Source: Streptomyces sp. NBC_01717 (lineage in GTDB: Bacteria > Actinomycetota > Actinomycetes > Streptomycetales > Streptomycetaceae). Taken from it: DNA of 64,000 nucleotides. Of the stretch, positions 47,078-56,184 are shown piece by piece; positions within the stretch are counted from its first letter, which is position 1; each line of letters begins with the position of its first letter. The notes below the pieces were generated by a model. The model was not told the DNA's origin and did not search any database. It worked only from the letters and a program-made list of their open reading frames with translations. The stretch lies in the NCBI RefSeq assembly GCF_036248255.1, contig NZ_CP109178.1:7569001-7633000 (forward strand). The letters run 5' to 3'. The position numbers were made by a program, and so were the translations under genes.

Positions 47078-47134
47078 ATGGTCTACACCAAGCAGAAGAC
47101 GGCGGTCGGCCGATCATGTTGCTGCGCGGCGTAG
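47078..47134 (+). CDS. 18-residue Cys-rich micropeptide or leader peptide
   Basis: ATG with AGAGGAAG directly before it encodes MVYTKQKTAVGRSCCCAA and a TAG. It is basic in the middle and ends in three consecutive cysteines. It lies 66 bases before the HEAT-repeat gene and 95 after the ankyrin gene. Poly-cysteine micro-ORFs in mycobacteria act as cysteine-responsive attenuators; a similar leader role here is inference. A bioactive or modified peptide cannot be excluded. A short GGCCCGA/TCGGGCC hairpin (47042-47056) precedes it. Confidence 0.5.
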   Translation: MVYTKQKTAVGRSCCCAA

Positions 47135-47200
47135 TGCCCACCCGGCACTTGGAACTGCACAGTCCCGGTTGCGTCGACAGCTTGATGTGAGGCTTTTCCC

Positions 47201-48619
47201 ATGTTCGATCCGTTCATAGCGCCGAGCGGCACCCTGCTCGGCCTGTTGCAGAGGGGCCGCGGCGACGGCACGCTCCACGCGCTCGCCGCACCACGCGCCG
47301 AGGCCCTCGCGGCCCTCAACCACTGCGTCCTGAGCGATCCGCGTCACGACTGGCAGGTCGAGAACCGCTCCCTCTACTACGCACGTCTGTATCTCGACCT
47401 CGACGGCGGCATCGAGGAGATCGAGCAGCACCTGAGCGACCCGGACGACCACATCGACACCGACGACTCGCGGACCGGCCTGGCCCTCGCGGTCCTCGGC
47501 CACCTCGCCTCGTACGGTCGCTCAGACGCCCTGGCCCTGCTGCGGCGGTACGCGGCGACCGGCGCCAACTGGGCGTGGGCCCTCGACGAGCTGGCCCTGC
47601 GCGACGACGACGCCGGACTCCGCACGCTCGCGGTACCCGTCCTGGCCCGGTTCCCGGACACCGAGGAGGGCACTGCCGAGCTCGCGGCCGCCGTACGGGA
47701 CGCCTTCGAGCCCCGGCCCTGGCGGCTGTGGGCGGACGATCCGCGCGAAGCGGTCGGAGCCAGGGTCAGGTCCGCCTCGGAACAGGGTTCGTTCGACCGC
47801 TGGCAGCGACAGATGCGCCCCGGCGGCCCACGACCCGGCTGGAGCGTCCAGGCCGTCTTCGACTGGGCCCAGCAGGGACTGGACCGCGGCACCCCTCTTC
47901 ACGTACCGGCCGCCCGCTGCCTCACCGCCGTCGCCGGACCCGACGACCGGCCGTTGATCGTCGAGGCTGCCCGCAGCGGCCCGGAAGGCGCCCGCTGCGC
48001 GGCTCTGCACTACCTGTCCGAAGCCAGGGACCCGGCCGTGCTCGACCTGATCGAAGTCGCGGCGGTCAGTCCCTCGCCCACGGTCGCCGAGGCGGCCGTC
48101 GCCGCCTTCGAGCGGATGTGCGGCGACGCGGCAGTGGCCCGGGCCCGGATCTGGGCCCGCCGGCCCGACGCGCTCGGCGCCTCCGCCGCCGGTGTGCTCG
48201 CCTGCCGGGGCGACGACCAGGACGCATCTCTCGTCCTCGCCGCTCTGCGCGACGCCGTACGGGGCGAAGGGCCGGACGCACAACGCCTGTGGACCCTTGT
48301 CGACGGCACAGGCCGGCTGGGCATCGCCTGCGCCGCGCCCGTCCTGCGCCACGTCTACCGGGAGACGTCCTCCTCGCATCTGCGCGGCCGGGCGGCGCGC
48401 GCACTCGCGGCCACCGACCCCTCATTCGCGACCGGCTTCGCCGTCGAATGCCTGTGGGACTGTGAGGAGACCACCCGGGAGGTCGCCGCACTCCACGCGG
48501 AGACCGGCGACATCAGGGTCGCCGAACGGTTGCGCCGACTGGCCGCCGACCCGGCCGAGGAGGCCGAGGTACAGACCGCGGTACGCAGCAGGATCGGACC
48601 CGACACCCCGGCTGTCTGA
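47201..48619 (+). CDS. HEAT-repeat domain protein
   Basis: A 472-residue, mostly helical protein built of HEAT/Armadillo-like repeats. Examples are LALAVLGHLASYGRSDALALLRRYA, ALHYLSEARDPAVLDLIEVAAVS and LRGRAARALAATDPSFATGF, with the conserved Asp/Arg ladder positions. It has no signal peptide or membrane helix. Such proteins are binding scaffolds, in some cases lyases for bilins, but nothing here points to a substrate. RBS GTGAGG is weak. Position after the Cys-rich micro-ORF suggests that translation or transcription may be controlled by that leader. Confidence 0.75.
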   Translation: MFDPFIAPSGTLLGLLQRGRGDGTLHALAAPRAEALAALNHCVLSDPRHDWQVENRSLYYARLYLDLDGGIEEIEQHLSDPDDHIDTDDSRTGLALAVLGHLASYGRSDALALLRRYAATGANWAWALDELALRDDDAGLRTLAVPVLARFPDTEEGTAELAAAVRDAFEPRPWRLWADDPREAVGARVRSASEQGSFDRWQRQMRPGGPRPGWSVQAVFDWAQQGLDRGTPLHVPAARCLTAVAGPDDRPLIVEAARSGPEGARCAALHYLSEARDPAVLDLIEVAAVSPSPTVAEAAVAAFERMCGDAAVARARIWARRPDALGASAAGVLACRGDDQDASLVLAALRDAVRGEGPDAQRLWTLVDGTGRLGIACAAPVLRHVYRETSSSHLRGRAARALAATDPSFATGFAVECLWDCEETTREVAALHAETGDIRVAERLRRLAADPAEEAEVQTAVRSRIGPDTPAV

Positions 48620-48760
48620 CTCGAGGCACGCACAGAAGGGCGCAGCGCTTCGGGGGAGCGCGGCGCACCTTGCCCCCGGACGTCGAACGCTCACTGGACG
48701 TTCCCCGGGTGGAAAGATCCAAGTCGGCCCCGTCACGTCCGGTGCGACGACAACACGGGT

Positions 48761-50071
48761 ATGCGTGTCGTCATCGTCACCGAATCCTTCCCGCCCGATG
48801 TCAACGGCGTGGCCCACTGCACCATGCAGACCGCCCGGCACCTTGCCGCGCGTGGCCACGAACCGCTCGTCATAGCCCCGGCCACGGCCGGCGCGACGGC
48901 CTCGTCCCGGTCCTCCGGCACTCCGTGGAGGCCACCCACCGGCAGTGACTCCGCGGGGCCGCCGGCTGCCTCGGCCCTGTACCCGGGTGCTTCCGGCACC
49001 CGGTGGGAGCCGCCCACCGGCAGTGACCCCGCGGGCCCCCCGCCCTCCTCGCCCCCGTACCCGGGTGCTTCCGGCACCCCGGACATCTTCGAATCGGACG
49101 CGCCCTGCCCCGTGGTGCGCGTCCCCTCCCTGCCCCTGCCCGGCTACTCCCAGGTCCGGGTGGCACTTCCGAGTCGTCGGCTGATGGCCGCCCTCACCGC
49201 CCACCGGGCCGAACTCGTCCATCTCGCCGGACCGTTCGTGCTCGGCGCACGCGGCATGGCGGCAGCCGCCCGGCTCGGGCTGCCTGCCGTGGCCGTCTAC
49301 CAGACCGACCTGGCCGGCTACGCCCGTACGTACCTCGGTGCCGGCGAGAACACCGCCTGGCGCCGGATGCGCGCCGTGCACAGCGCCGCCGACCGGACCC
49401 TCGCTCCCTCCTCCGCCGCCGTCCGCGACCTCACCGAGCACGGCGTGGAGCGGGTGCGGCTGTGGCCGCGCGGCGTCGACACCGTACGGTTCCGGCCCGA
49501 ACTGCGCGACGAGGCGTTGCGCCACCGCCTCGCGCCCGGTGGCGAGAAGATCATCGGATACGTCGGTCGGCTCGCCCCGGAGAAGCACGTCGAACTCCTC
49601 GCCGGGGCCTGCCGGCTGCCCGGGGTACGGGTCGTGGTCGTCGGGGACGGCCCCAGCAGCGCATCGCTGCGAGCGGCCCTGCCCGGCGCCGTCTTCCTCG
49701 GCCGCAGGACCGGGGAGGACCTCGCCCGGCTGTTCGCCTCGCTGGACATGTTCGTGCACACCGGCCCGTACGAGACGTTCTGTCAGACCGTGCAGGAGGC
49801 CATGGCCTCCGGTGTGCCCGTCATCGCCCCGGCGGCGGGCGGGCCGCTCGACCTCGTCGACCACGGGCGGACCGGCCTGCTGGTCCCGCCGCACGACGCC
49901 GACGCGGTACAGGCGGCCGTCGGCGCACTCGCCGCCGACCCGGCTCGCGCGGCGGCCTACGGGCGGGCCGGGCGGACCATGGTCGAGGGCCGGACGTGGG
50001 AAGCCGTCGGCGATCAACTGCTGGACCACTACGACGACGTGCTGCGCGGCCGGACGGCGGTGGCCGCATGA
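48761..50071 (+). CDS. GT4 glycosyltransferase, MgtA-like alpha-mannosyltransferase
   Basis: A 436-residue GT-B enzyme resembling mycobacterial MgtA (Rv0557), a GDP-mannose-dependent alpha-mannosyltransferase acting on glycolipid acceptors. Shared features are VVIVTESFPPDVNGVAHC at the N terminus, VAVYQTDLAGYA, RGVDTVRFRP, GYVGRLAPEKHVELLAGA and the donor-site FVHTGPYETFCQTVQEAMAS. Residues about 50-108 hold an insert made of a 26-residue tandem repeat that relatives lack. It is the first of four genes joined by ATGA/GTGA overlaps. Confidence 0.85.
   Translation: MRVVIVTESFPPDVNGVAHCTMQTARHLAARGHEPLVIAPATAGATASSRSSGTPWRPPTGSDSAGPPAASALYPGASGTRWEPPTGSDPAGPPPSSPPYPGASGTPDIFESDAPCPVVRVPSLPLPGYSQVRVALPSRRLMAALTAHRAELVHLAGPFVLGARGMAAAARLGLPAVAVYQTDLAGYARTYLGAGENTAWRRMRAVHSAADRTLAPSSAAVRDLTEHGVERVRLWPRGVDTVRFRPELRDEALRHRLAPGGEKIIGYVGRLAPEKHVELLAGACRLPGVRVVVVGDGPSSASLRAALPGAVFLGRRTGEDLARLFASLDMFVHTGPYETFCQTVQEAMASGVPVIAPAAGGPLDLVDHGRTGLLVPPHDADAVQAAVGALAADPARAAAYGRAGRTMVEGRTWEAVGDQLLDHYDDVLRGRTAVAA
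48915..49080 (+). repeat. 78-bp in-frame tandem repeat within the mannosyltransferase gene
   Basis: Two diverged copies (48915-48992 and 48993-49070) plus ten bases of a third. They encode SGTPWRPPTGSDSAGPP... and SGTRWEPPTGSDPAGPP..., each ending in YPGA. CACCGGCAGTGAC and GTACCCGGGTGCTTCCGGCAC are identical in both copies. The 26-codon period keeps the frame. Confidence 0.92.
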
Positions 50072-51231
50072 CCGGGAGCGAGCAGGGAAAGACCATTGTC
50101 CGCCTGGCGAACTTCGTCACCCCGTCCTCCGGTGGACTGCGCACCGCCCTGGACGAACTCGGCCGCGGCTACCTCGCGGCCGGGCACGAGCCGGTGCTCG
50201 TCGTGCCCGGTGACAGCGCGAGCGACGTACGCACCGCGCAGGGCAGGGTGATCACCCTCCCGGGACCGGCGCTGCCGGGCAGCGGCGGCTATCGCGTACT
50301 GGCCGGCCGCCGCACTCTCCGGCACCTCCTCGAAACGCTGCGGCCCGACCGCCTGGAGGTCTCCGACCGCACCACCCTGCGTTGGACGGGCGAGTGGGCC
50401 CGCCGCGCCCGGGTGCCCGCCGTGATGGTCTCCCACGAGACGGCGGACGGGGTGCTGCGCACCTGGGGCGTCCCGGCCGGTGCGGCCGCGCGGACCGCCG
50501 ACCGCCTCAACACCCTCAGCGCACACGCCTACACCCGGATCGTGTGCACCACGGAGTGGGCGGAGCGCGAGTTCGTCCGGATCGGCGCACGCAACGTGGT
50601 CCGCGCCCCCCTCGGCGTCGACCTGCGCCGCTGCCGCCCCGGCCGGCGCAGTCTGGTCCTGCGTGCCCGGCACGTCCGCGGCCGGTCCGTGCTCCTTCTG
50701 ATGTGCTCCCGTCTCTCGGTGGAGAAACGGCCCGGCCGGGCCCTGGACGCGCTCGCCGTCCTCAACGGCCTGGGTGTGCGTGCGACGCTGGTGGTCGCCG
50801 GTGACGGGCCGCTGCGCGCGGGGCTGGAGAGCCGGGCGCGGGCGGAGCGGCTGCCGGTCGAATTCCTGGGGCATGTGCGGGACCGCGAACGGGTGGCGGA
50901 TCTGCAGGCCGCGGCCGACCTCTGCCTGGCCCCCGGCCCCGCCGAGACGTTCGGCCTCTCGGCCCTGGAAGCACTCGCCTGCGGCACCCCGGTGGTGGCG
51001 AGCGCGAGCTCCGCGCTGCCGGAGGTGATCGGCGAAGCGGGAGTCGCCGCGGTGGACACCGGCGAGGCGTTCGCCGCGGCCGTACAGGAGTTGCTGGCGC
51101 GCCCGGAAGCGGAGCGGCGCGCTGCGGCGAGACAACGCGCCGAACTCTTCGGCTGGGACCGCTCGGTGGCGGCGTTCCTGGCCGCCCACGAGGTGCCCGA
51201 CCGGGGCGGGATACCGGGGGTGCGGGCATGA
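50068..51231 (+). CDS. GT4-family glycosyltransferase
   Basis: A 387-residue GT-B glycosyltransferase with N-terminal NFVTPSSGGLRTALDELGRGY, the acceptor-side VMVSHETADGVLR, and the donor-side MCSRLSVEKRPGRALDAL, VVAGDGPLRAGLESRA and CLAPGPAETFGLSALEALAC. It probably uses a nucleotide sugar such as GDP-mannose, given the adjoining MgtA-like enzyme, and may add a second sugar to the same lipid. Start and stop overlap both neighbours by four bases. Confidence 0.87.
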   Translation: MTGSEQGKTIVRLANFVTPSSGGLRTALDELGRGYLAAGHEPVLVVPGDSASDVRTAQGRVITLPGPALPGSGGYRVLAGRRTLRHLLETLRPDRLEVSDRTTLRWTGEWARRARVPAVMVSHETADGVLRTWGVPAGAAARTADRLNTLSAHAYTRIVCTTEWAEREFVRIGARNVVRAPLGVDLRRCRPGRRSLVLRARHVRGRSVLLLMCSRLSVEKRPGRALDALAVLNGLGVRATLVVAGDGPLRAGLESRARAERLPVEFLGHVRDRERVADLQAAADLCLAPGPAETFGLSALEALACGTPVVASASSALPEVIGEAGVAAVDTGEAFAAAVQELLARPEAERRAAARQRAELFGWDRSVAAFLAAHEVPDRGGIPGVRA

Positions 51232-52418
51232 CGGGGGCGGTGGCGCGGGTGGCCGCGCCGGCGGCGGGGGCGATGGTTGCGCCGGTGCCAGGGGCGCCGG
51301 CGCCCGCGTCGGGCTCTGCGTCGGCTCGGGTGCCCGTGACGGGGGTTCTGCCGGTTTCGCCGGGGGCCGTGCCGACTTCTGTGTCGGCCCGCGTATCCGT
51401 GACGGAGGCTCCGCCCTTGCCGCCGGCGTCGCCCGCACCCGCCTCATCCTCCGTAGCGGCTGGCCTCCCCATGACGGCCGCTCCGCCTGTAGCGCCCGAA
51501 TCACCTGCGCAGACCGGCACCCCCGGTCGCCCGATCCGGTTCGCCGCGCTCGGGGACTCGTTCACCGAAGGTATCGGTGATCCCGTCCCCGGCGGCCGTC
51601 GCGGCTGGGCCGCGTTGCTGGCGGACGGGATCGGGAACGGCCGGCGAGGCGTCGAGTTCCGCAACTTCGCCGTCAGCGGTTCGCTCTCCAGCGACGTCCG
51701 TGACCTGCAGGCCCCGGCCGCCGCCGCCTTCCGGCCCGACCTGGCCTCCATCGTCGTCGGCGTCAACGACACCCTGCGCCGGTCGTTCGACATCCGGCTC
51801 CTCGCCCAGCGGCTGGACGAGGTCTGCGCGCTCCTGACCGACGGCGGGGCCGTAATCCTCACGGCCTGTCTGCCCGATCCCGGCGCCGTCCTCGGGCTGC
51901 CCGCGCCGCTCGGCCGGCCGCTGGCCCGGCGGCAGAATGCGGTGAATGCCGTGGTGCATGCGTTGTCCGCCCGCTACGACGCCGTCCATCTGCATGCCTC
52001 GGACGGGGACTGGGTCTCCGACCGTTCGCTGTGGAGCGCCGACCGGCTCCATCCGGCCGAGCGCGGCCATCGCACGGTGGCGGCGGACTTCCACAGGCTG
52101 CTCGCCGCCCGTGGTCTGGCCCTCGGCACCCCGCCCGGGCGTGAGCCGGAGCAGCCGCCGCCGAGCCGCACCGACTCGTTGCTCTGGCTGGCCACGGCGG
52201 GCACCGGATGGCTGGTCCGCCGGAGCACCGATCTGCTGCCCCAACTGCTGTGCCTGGCAGGAGCGGAGATACGGCACTGGGCGCGCGGCACGAGCGCGCA
52301 GCTGGACCGGCGGGCCGACCAGGCACTGCAGGGCGCGCTCGCCACGGTCACGCTCAGAACTCCGCCCGCCGTGCCACCCGCCCCGTTGCCGGTGCCGCAC
52401 GTCACTATGGAGGGGTGA
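51228..52418 (+). CDS. SGNH/GDSL hydrolase with long low-complexity N terminus
   Basis: A 396-residue protein. Residues 104-300 form an SGNH esterase domain: block [36 protein letters not shown] and the final D-x-x-H in [12 protein letters not shown]. The first 100 residues are an Ala/Pro/Val/Ser-rich, probably disordered stretch with no signal-peptide pattern; an internal ATG at codon 80 is an alternative start. The C-terminal region (about 300-396) has a hydrophobic [20 protein letters not shown] segment. Possibly it deacylates a sugar or lipid made by the coupled glycosyltransferases. Confidence 0.8.
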   Translation: MTGAVARVAAPAAGAMVAPVPGAPAPASGSASARVPVTGVLPVSPGAVPTSVSARVSVTEAPPLPPASPAPASSSVAAGLPMTAAPPVAPESPAQTGTPGRPIRFAALGDSFTEGIGDPVPGGRRGWAALLADGIGNGRRGVEFRNFAVSGSLSSDVRDLQAPAAAAFRPDLASIVVGVNDTLRRSFDIRLLAQRLDEVCALLTDGGAVILTACLPDPGAVLGLPAPLGRPLARRQNAVNAVVHALSARYDAVHLHASDGDWVSDRSLWSADRLHPAERGHRTVAADFHRLLAARGLALGTPPGREPEQPPPSRTDSLLWLATAGTGWLVRRSTDLLPQLLCLAGAEIRHWARGTSAQLDRRADQALQGALATVTLRTPPAVPPAPLPVPHVTMEG

Positions 52419-55400
52419 CTGGACGCTGGGAGTTCTGGATCGATCGTGGCGGAACGTTCACCGACGTGGTGGGCCGCGATCCGGACGGGCGGCTGGTCAC
52501 CCGCAAGCTCCTCTCGCACGATCCGGACCGCTACCGGGACGCCGCAGTGGCCGGGATCCGTCTGCTGCTGGGCCTCGGCCCCACCGACCCGGTCCCCGCC
52601 GACCGGGTCGGCAGCGTGAAGATGGGCACGACCGTCGCGACCAACGCCCTGCTGGAGCGGCGGGGCGAGCCGACCGTCCTGGTGATCACCGAAGGGTTCC
52701 GCGACGCCCTGCGCATCGCGTACCAGAACCGGCCGCGCCTCTTCGACCGCCGCATCCTCCTGCCGGAGGCCGTGTACGAGCGGGTGATCGAGGTACCGGA
52801 GCGGATCGACGCGCACGGCCGGATCCTCGCACCCCTCGACCTGGCGGCGACGGCCGAGCAGTTGAGGGCCGCGTGGGCCGACGGATTCCGCAGCGCGGCG
52901 GTCGTCCTGATGCACGGCTACCGGCACCCCGCCCACGAGACCGCGGTCGCCGCCGCGGCCCGCGAGGCCGGCTTCACCCAGGTCAGCTGCTCCCACGAGG
53001 TGAGTCCGCTGATCAAGCTCGTACCGCGCGGTGACACCACCGTCGTCGACGCCTATCTCTCGCCGATCCTGCGGCGGTACGTCGACGAGGTCGCCGGTGA
53101 ACTGGACGCCGTCCGGCTGATGTTCATGCAGTCCAACGGCGGACTGCGAGAGGCCGCGCACTTCCGTGGCAAGGACGCCGTGCTCTCCGGTCCGGCAGGC
53201 GGAGTCGTCGGCATGGCCCGTACGTCCGAACAGGCCGGATTCGACCGGGTCATCGGCTTCGACATGGGCGGTACGTCCACCGATGTGTCGCACTACGCCG
53301 GCGAGTTCGAGCGCGAGCTCGGCACCCAGGTCGCCGGCGTACGGATGCGCGCCCCCATGATGAGCATCCACACCGTCGCGGCCGGCGGCGGCTCCGTCCT
53401 GCACTTCGACGGCCGGCGCTACCGGGTGGGACCCGACTCCGCGGGCGCCGTCCCCGGCCCGGCCTGCTACCGCCGCGGCGGGCCCCTCACCGTCACCGAC
53501 GCCAATGTCATGCTCGGCCGGGTCCAGCCCGCGCACTTCCCCGCCGTCTTCGGACCCGACGGGGACCTGCCGCTCGACGCCGATGTGGTGCGCGAGCGCT
53601 TCGGTGAACTCGCCGACGACGTGGCCCGGGCCACCGGAATGCGACGTACCGCCGCCGAGGTCGCCGCCGGTTTCCTGGAGATCGCCGTGCTCAACATGGC
53701 GAACGCGGTCAAGAAGATCTCCGTGGAGCGCGGCCACGACATCACCCGCTATGCCCTCACCTCCTTCGGCGGCGCCGGCGGCCAGCACGCCTGCGCCGTC
53801 GCCGACGCGCTGGGCGTCGACACGGTCCTCGTACCGCCGCTGGCCGGGGTGCTGTCGGCGTACGGCATCGGTCTCGCGGACGCGACCGCCATGCGCGAAC
53901 AGTCGGTCGAGGCGGAACTTGACGACGAGGGGACCAGGACCCGGCTGGGAGAGCTCCACGACGACCTGGCCGCCCGCACCCGCGCCGAACTGCGCGCCGA
54001 CGGCCTCGCGGACGATGTGATCAGCACGCACGCCCGGGTGTATCTGCGCTACGCGGGCACGGACGCGAGCCTGCCGGTCGACCTGGACACCGCGCCCGCG
54101 ATGACGGAGGCGTTCGCGACCGAGCACCGCGCCCGCTACGGCTTCACCATGGACCGGCCGCTGCTCGCCGAGGCGGTATCGGTCGAGGCGACCGGCGCGG
54201 CCGGCCGGCACGTAACGCACCCGGTGGACCGGAGGGCCCGTCAGGGCGTGCCGCAACCGCATGACATGGCACGGATGTTCGCCGACGGTGGATGGCAGGA
54301 CACCCCGCTCCACCGGCGCGAGGCGCTGCACCCGTCGGACACCTTCACCGGCCCCGCGGTGATCGCCGAGGCCGACGCCACCACCGTCGTCGATCCCGGC
54401 TGGCAGGCCACCATCGGCGACACCGGCCATCTGCTGCTCACCCGGGTCCGCCCGCGCCCCGGCCGGACCGCGATCGGTACGCGCGTGGACCCCGTCATGC
54501 TGGAGGTGTTCAACAATCTCTTCATGTCGATCGCCGAGCAGATGGGCGTACGCCTGGAGAACACCGCCCACTCCGTCAACATCAAGGAGCGGCTCGACTT
54601 CTCCTGCGCCCTGTTCGACGCGAACGGCAACCTGATCGCCAACGCCCCGCACATTCCGGTGCACCTCGGCTCGATGGGGGAGTCCATCAAGGAGGTGCTC
54701 CGGCGCAACGGCACCACGATGCGCCCCGGCGACGTGTACGCCATCAACGACCCGTACCACGGAGGTACGCATCTGCCCGATGTGACCGTCGTGACCCCGG
54801 TGTTCGACGGACGCGGGACATCCGGCGACGGTCGCGCCGGGCTGCGGTTCCTGGTGGCATCGCGCGGCCACCACGCCGAGATCGGCGGCATCACCCCCGG
54901 TTCCATGCCCGCCTTCAGCCGCACCATCGACGAGGAAGGGGTGCTGTTCGACAACTGGCTGCTGGTGAGGGACGGCACATTCCGTGAGGCCGAGACCCGC
55001 GAGCTGCTCACCGGCGCCGCATACCCGTCCCGCGATCCCGACACCAATCTCGCCGACCTGCGCGCCCAGATCGCCGCCAACGAGAAGGGCATCGCCGAAC
55101 TGCGGCGCATGGTGGACCAGTTCGGTGCCGAGGTCGTCGACGCGTACATGGGTCATGTGCAGGACAACGCCGAGGAGTCCGTACGCCGGATCATCGCGGA
55201 GCTGCGCGACGGTTCGTACCGCTACGAGACCGACAACGGCGCCGTGATCGAGGTCGCGCTGGCCGTGGACCGTGACGCCCGCAGCGCCGTCGTCGACTTC
55301 ACCGGCACCTCACCGCAGCAGCCCGGGAACTTCAACGCCCCGAAGTCCGTCGTCATGGCCGCAGTCCTGTACGTCTTCCGGACCCTGGTCGCCGACGACA

Positions 55401-56089
55401 TCCCGCTCAACAGCGGCTGTCTCAAGCCCCTGGAGGTCAGGGTCCCGGAGGGCTCGATGCTGGCCCCCGTCCATCCGGCGGCCACCGTCGCCGGCAACGT
55501 GGAGACCTCCCAGGCCGTCACGGGCGCGCTGTACGCGGCGCTCTCCGTCCAGGCGGAGGGCTCGGGCACCATGAACAACCTGACCTTCGGCAACGACCGT
55601 GTCCAGTACTACGAGACGGTGGCCAGCGGCTCGGGCGCGGGCGACGGCTTCGACGGCACCGACGCCGTGCAGACCCATATGACCAACTCCCGTCTCACCG
55701 ACCCCGAAGTCCTCGAATGGCGCTACCCGGTGCTTCTGGAGAGCTTCCGGGTACGCGACGGCAGCGGGGGAGCGGGCCGGTGGCACGGCGGCTGCGGGGT
55801 GGAGCGCAGACTCCGGTTCCTCGAACCCGTGACGGTGGCGCTGCTCTCCGGACATCGCCGCGTCCCGCCGTACGGCATGGCGGGCGGCGAACCGGGCGCG
55901 CTGGGCAGCCAGCACATCGAGCGTGCCGACGGCGCGAGGACGGTCACCCCGCTGAAGGGCTGCGATACGGCCGATCTGGCGCGCGGCGACGTGCTGGTGC
56001 TGCGCACTCCGGGCGGCGGAGGGTACGGAGCCGGGGAGCGCGGGAACCCGTCGCCGCCGGAACCGGAACGACCGTCGCAGCGTGGCTGA
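52415..56089 (+). CDS. Fused HyuA-HyuB hydantoinase/5-oxoprolinase
   Basis: A 1224-residue cytosolic enzyme of the ATP-dependent oxoprolinase group. The N-terminal HyuA half (about 1-690) has [56 protein letters not shown] and [18 protein letters not shown]. The C-terminal HyuB half (about 690-1215) has [32 protein letters not shown] and the Gly-rich metal/nucleotide-type [11 protein letters not shown] and [10 protein letters not shown]. The single-chain fusion is as in eukaryotic 5-oxoprolinase. The GTG at 52415 overlaps the preceding stop as GTGA and has GGAGG just upstream. The likely substrate is 5-oxoproline or a hydantoin. Confidence 0.88.
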   Translation: MTGRWEFWIDRGGTFTDVVGRDPDGRLVTRKLLSHDPDRYRDAAVAGIRLLLGLGPTDPVPADRVGSVKMGTTVATNALLERRGEPTVLVITEGFRDALRIAYQNRPRLFDRRILLPEAVYERVIEVPERIDAHGRILAPLDLAATAEQLRAAWADGFRSAAVVLMHGYRHPAHETAVAAAAREAGFTQVSCSHEVSPLIKLVPRGDTTVVDAYLSPILRRYVDEVAGELDAVRLMFMQSNGGLREAAHFRGKDAVLSGPAGGVVGMARTSEQAGFDRVIGFDMGGTSTDVSHYAGEFERELGTQVAGVRMRAPMMSIHTVAAGGGSVLHFDGRRYRVGPDSAGAVPGPACYRRGGPLTVTDANVMLGRVQPAHFPAVFGPDGDLPLDADVVRERFGELADDVARATGMRRTAAEVAAGFLEIAVLNMANAVKKISVERGHDITRYALTSFGGAGGQHACAVADALGVDTVLVPPLAGVLSAYGIGLADATAMREQSVEAELDDEGTRTRLGELHDDLAARTRAELRADGLADDVISTHARVYLRYAGTDASLPVDLDTAPAMTEAFATEHRARYGFTMDRPLLAEAVSVEATGAAGRHVTHPVDRRARQGVPQPHDMARMFADGGWQDTPLHRREALHPSDTFTGPAVIAEADATTVVDPGWQATIGDTGHLLLTRVRPRPGRTAIGTRVDPVMLEVFNNLFMSIAEQMGVRLENTAHSVNIKERLDFSCALFDANGNLIANAPHIPVHLGSMGESIKEVLRRNGTTMRPGDVYAINDPYHGGTHLPDVTVVTPVFDGRGTSGDGRAGLRFLVASRGHHAEIGGITPGSMPAFSRTIDEEGVLFDNWLLVRDGTFREAETRELLTGAAYPSRDPDTNLADLRAQIAANEKGIAELRRMVDQFGAEVVDAYMGHVQDNAEESVRRIIAELRDGSYRYETDNGAVIEVALAVDRDARSAVVDFTGTSPQQPGNFNAPKSVVMAAVLYVFRTLVADDIPLNSGCLKPLEVRVPEGSMLAPVHPAATVAGNVETSQAVTGALYAALSVQAEGSGTMNNLTFGNDRVQYYETVASGSGAGDGFDGTDAVQTHMTNSRLTDPEVLEWRYPVLLESFRVRDGSGGAGRWHGGCGVERRLRFLEPVTVALLSGHRRVPPYGMAGGEPGALGSQHIERADGARTVTPLKGCDTADLARGDVLVLRTPGGGGYGAGERGNPSPPEPERPSQRG

Positions 56090-56184
56090 CCGACCGTGTT
56101 GTGCGGTCCCGGCCGACGGTGGGGCAACCGGTAGCTTCTGCGCCGTTTCGACCGTTGTCAGTGTGAGGACCTAATCTGTGCAGC

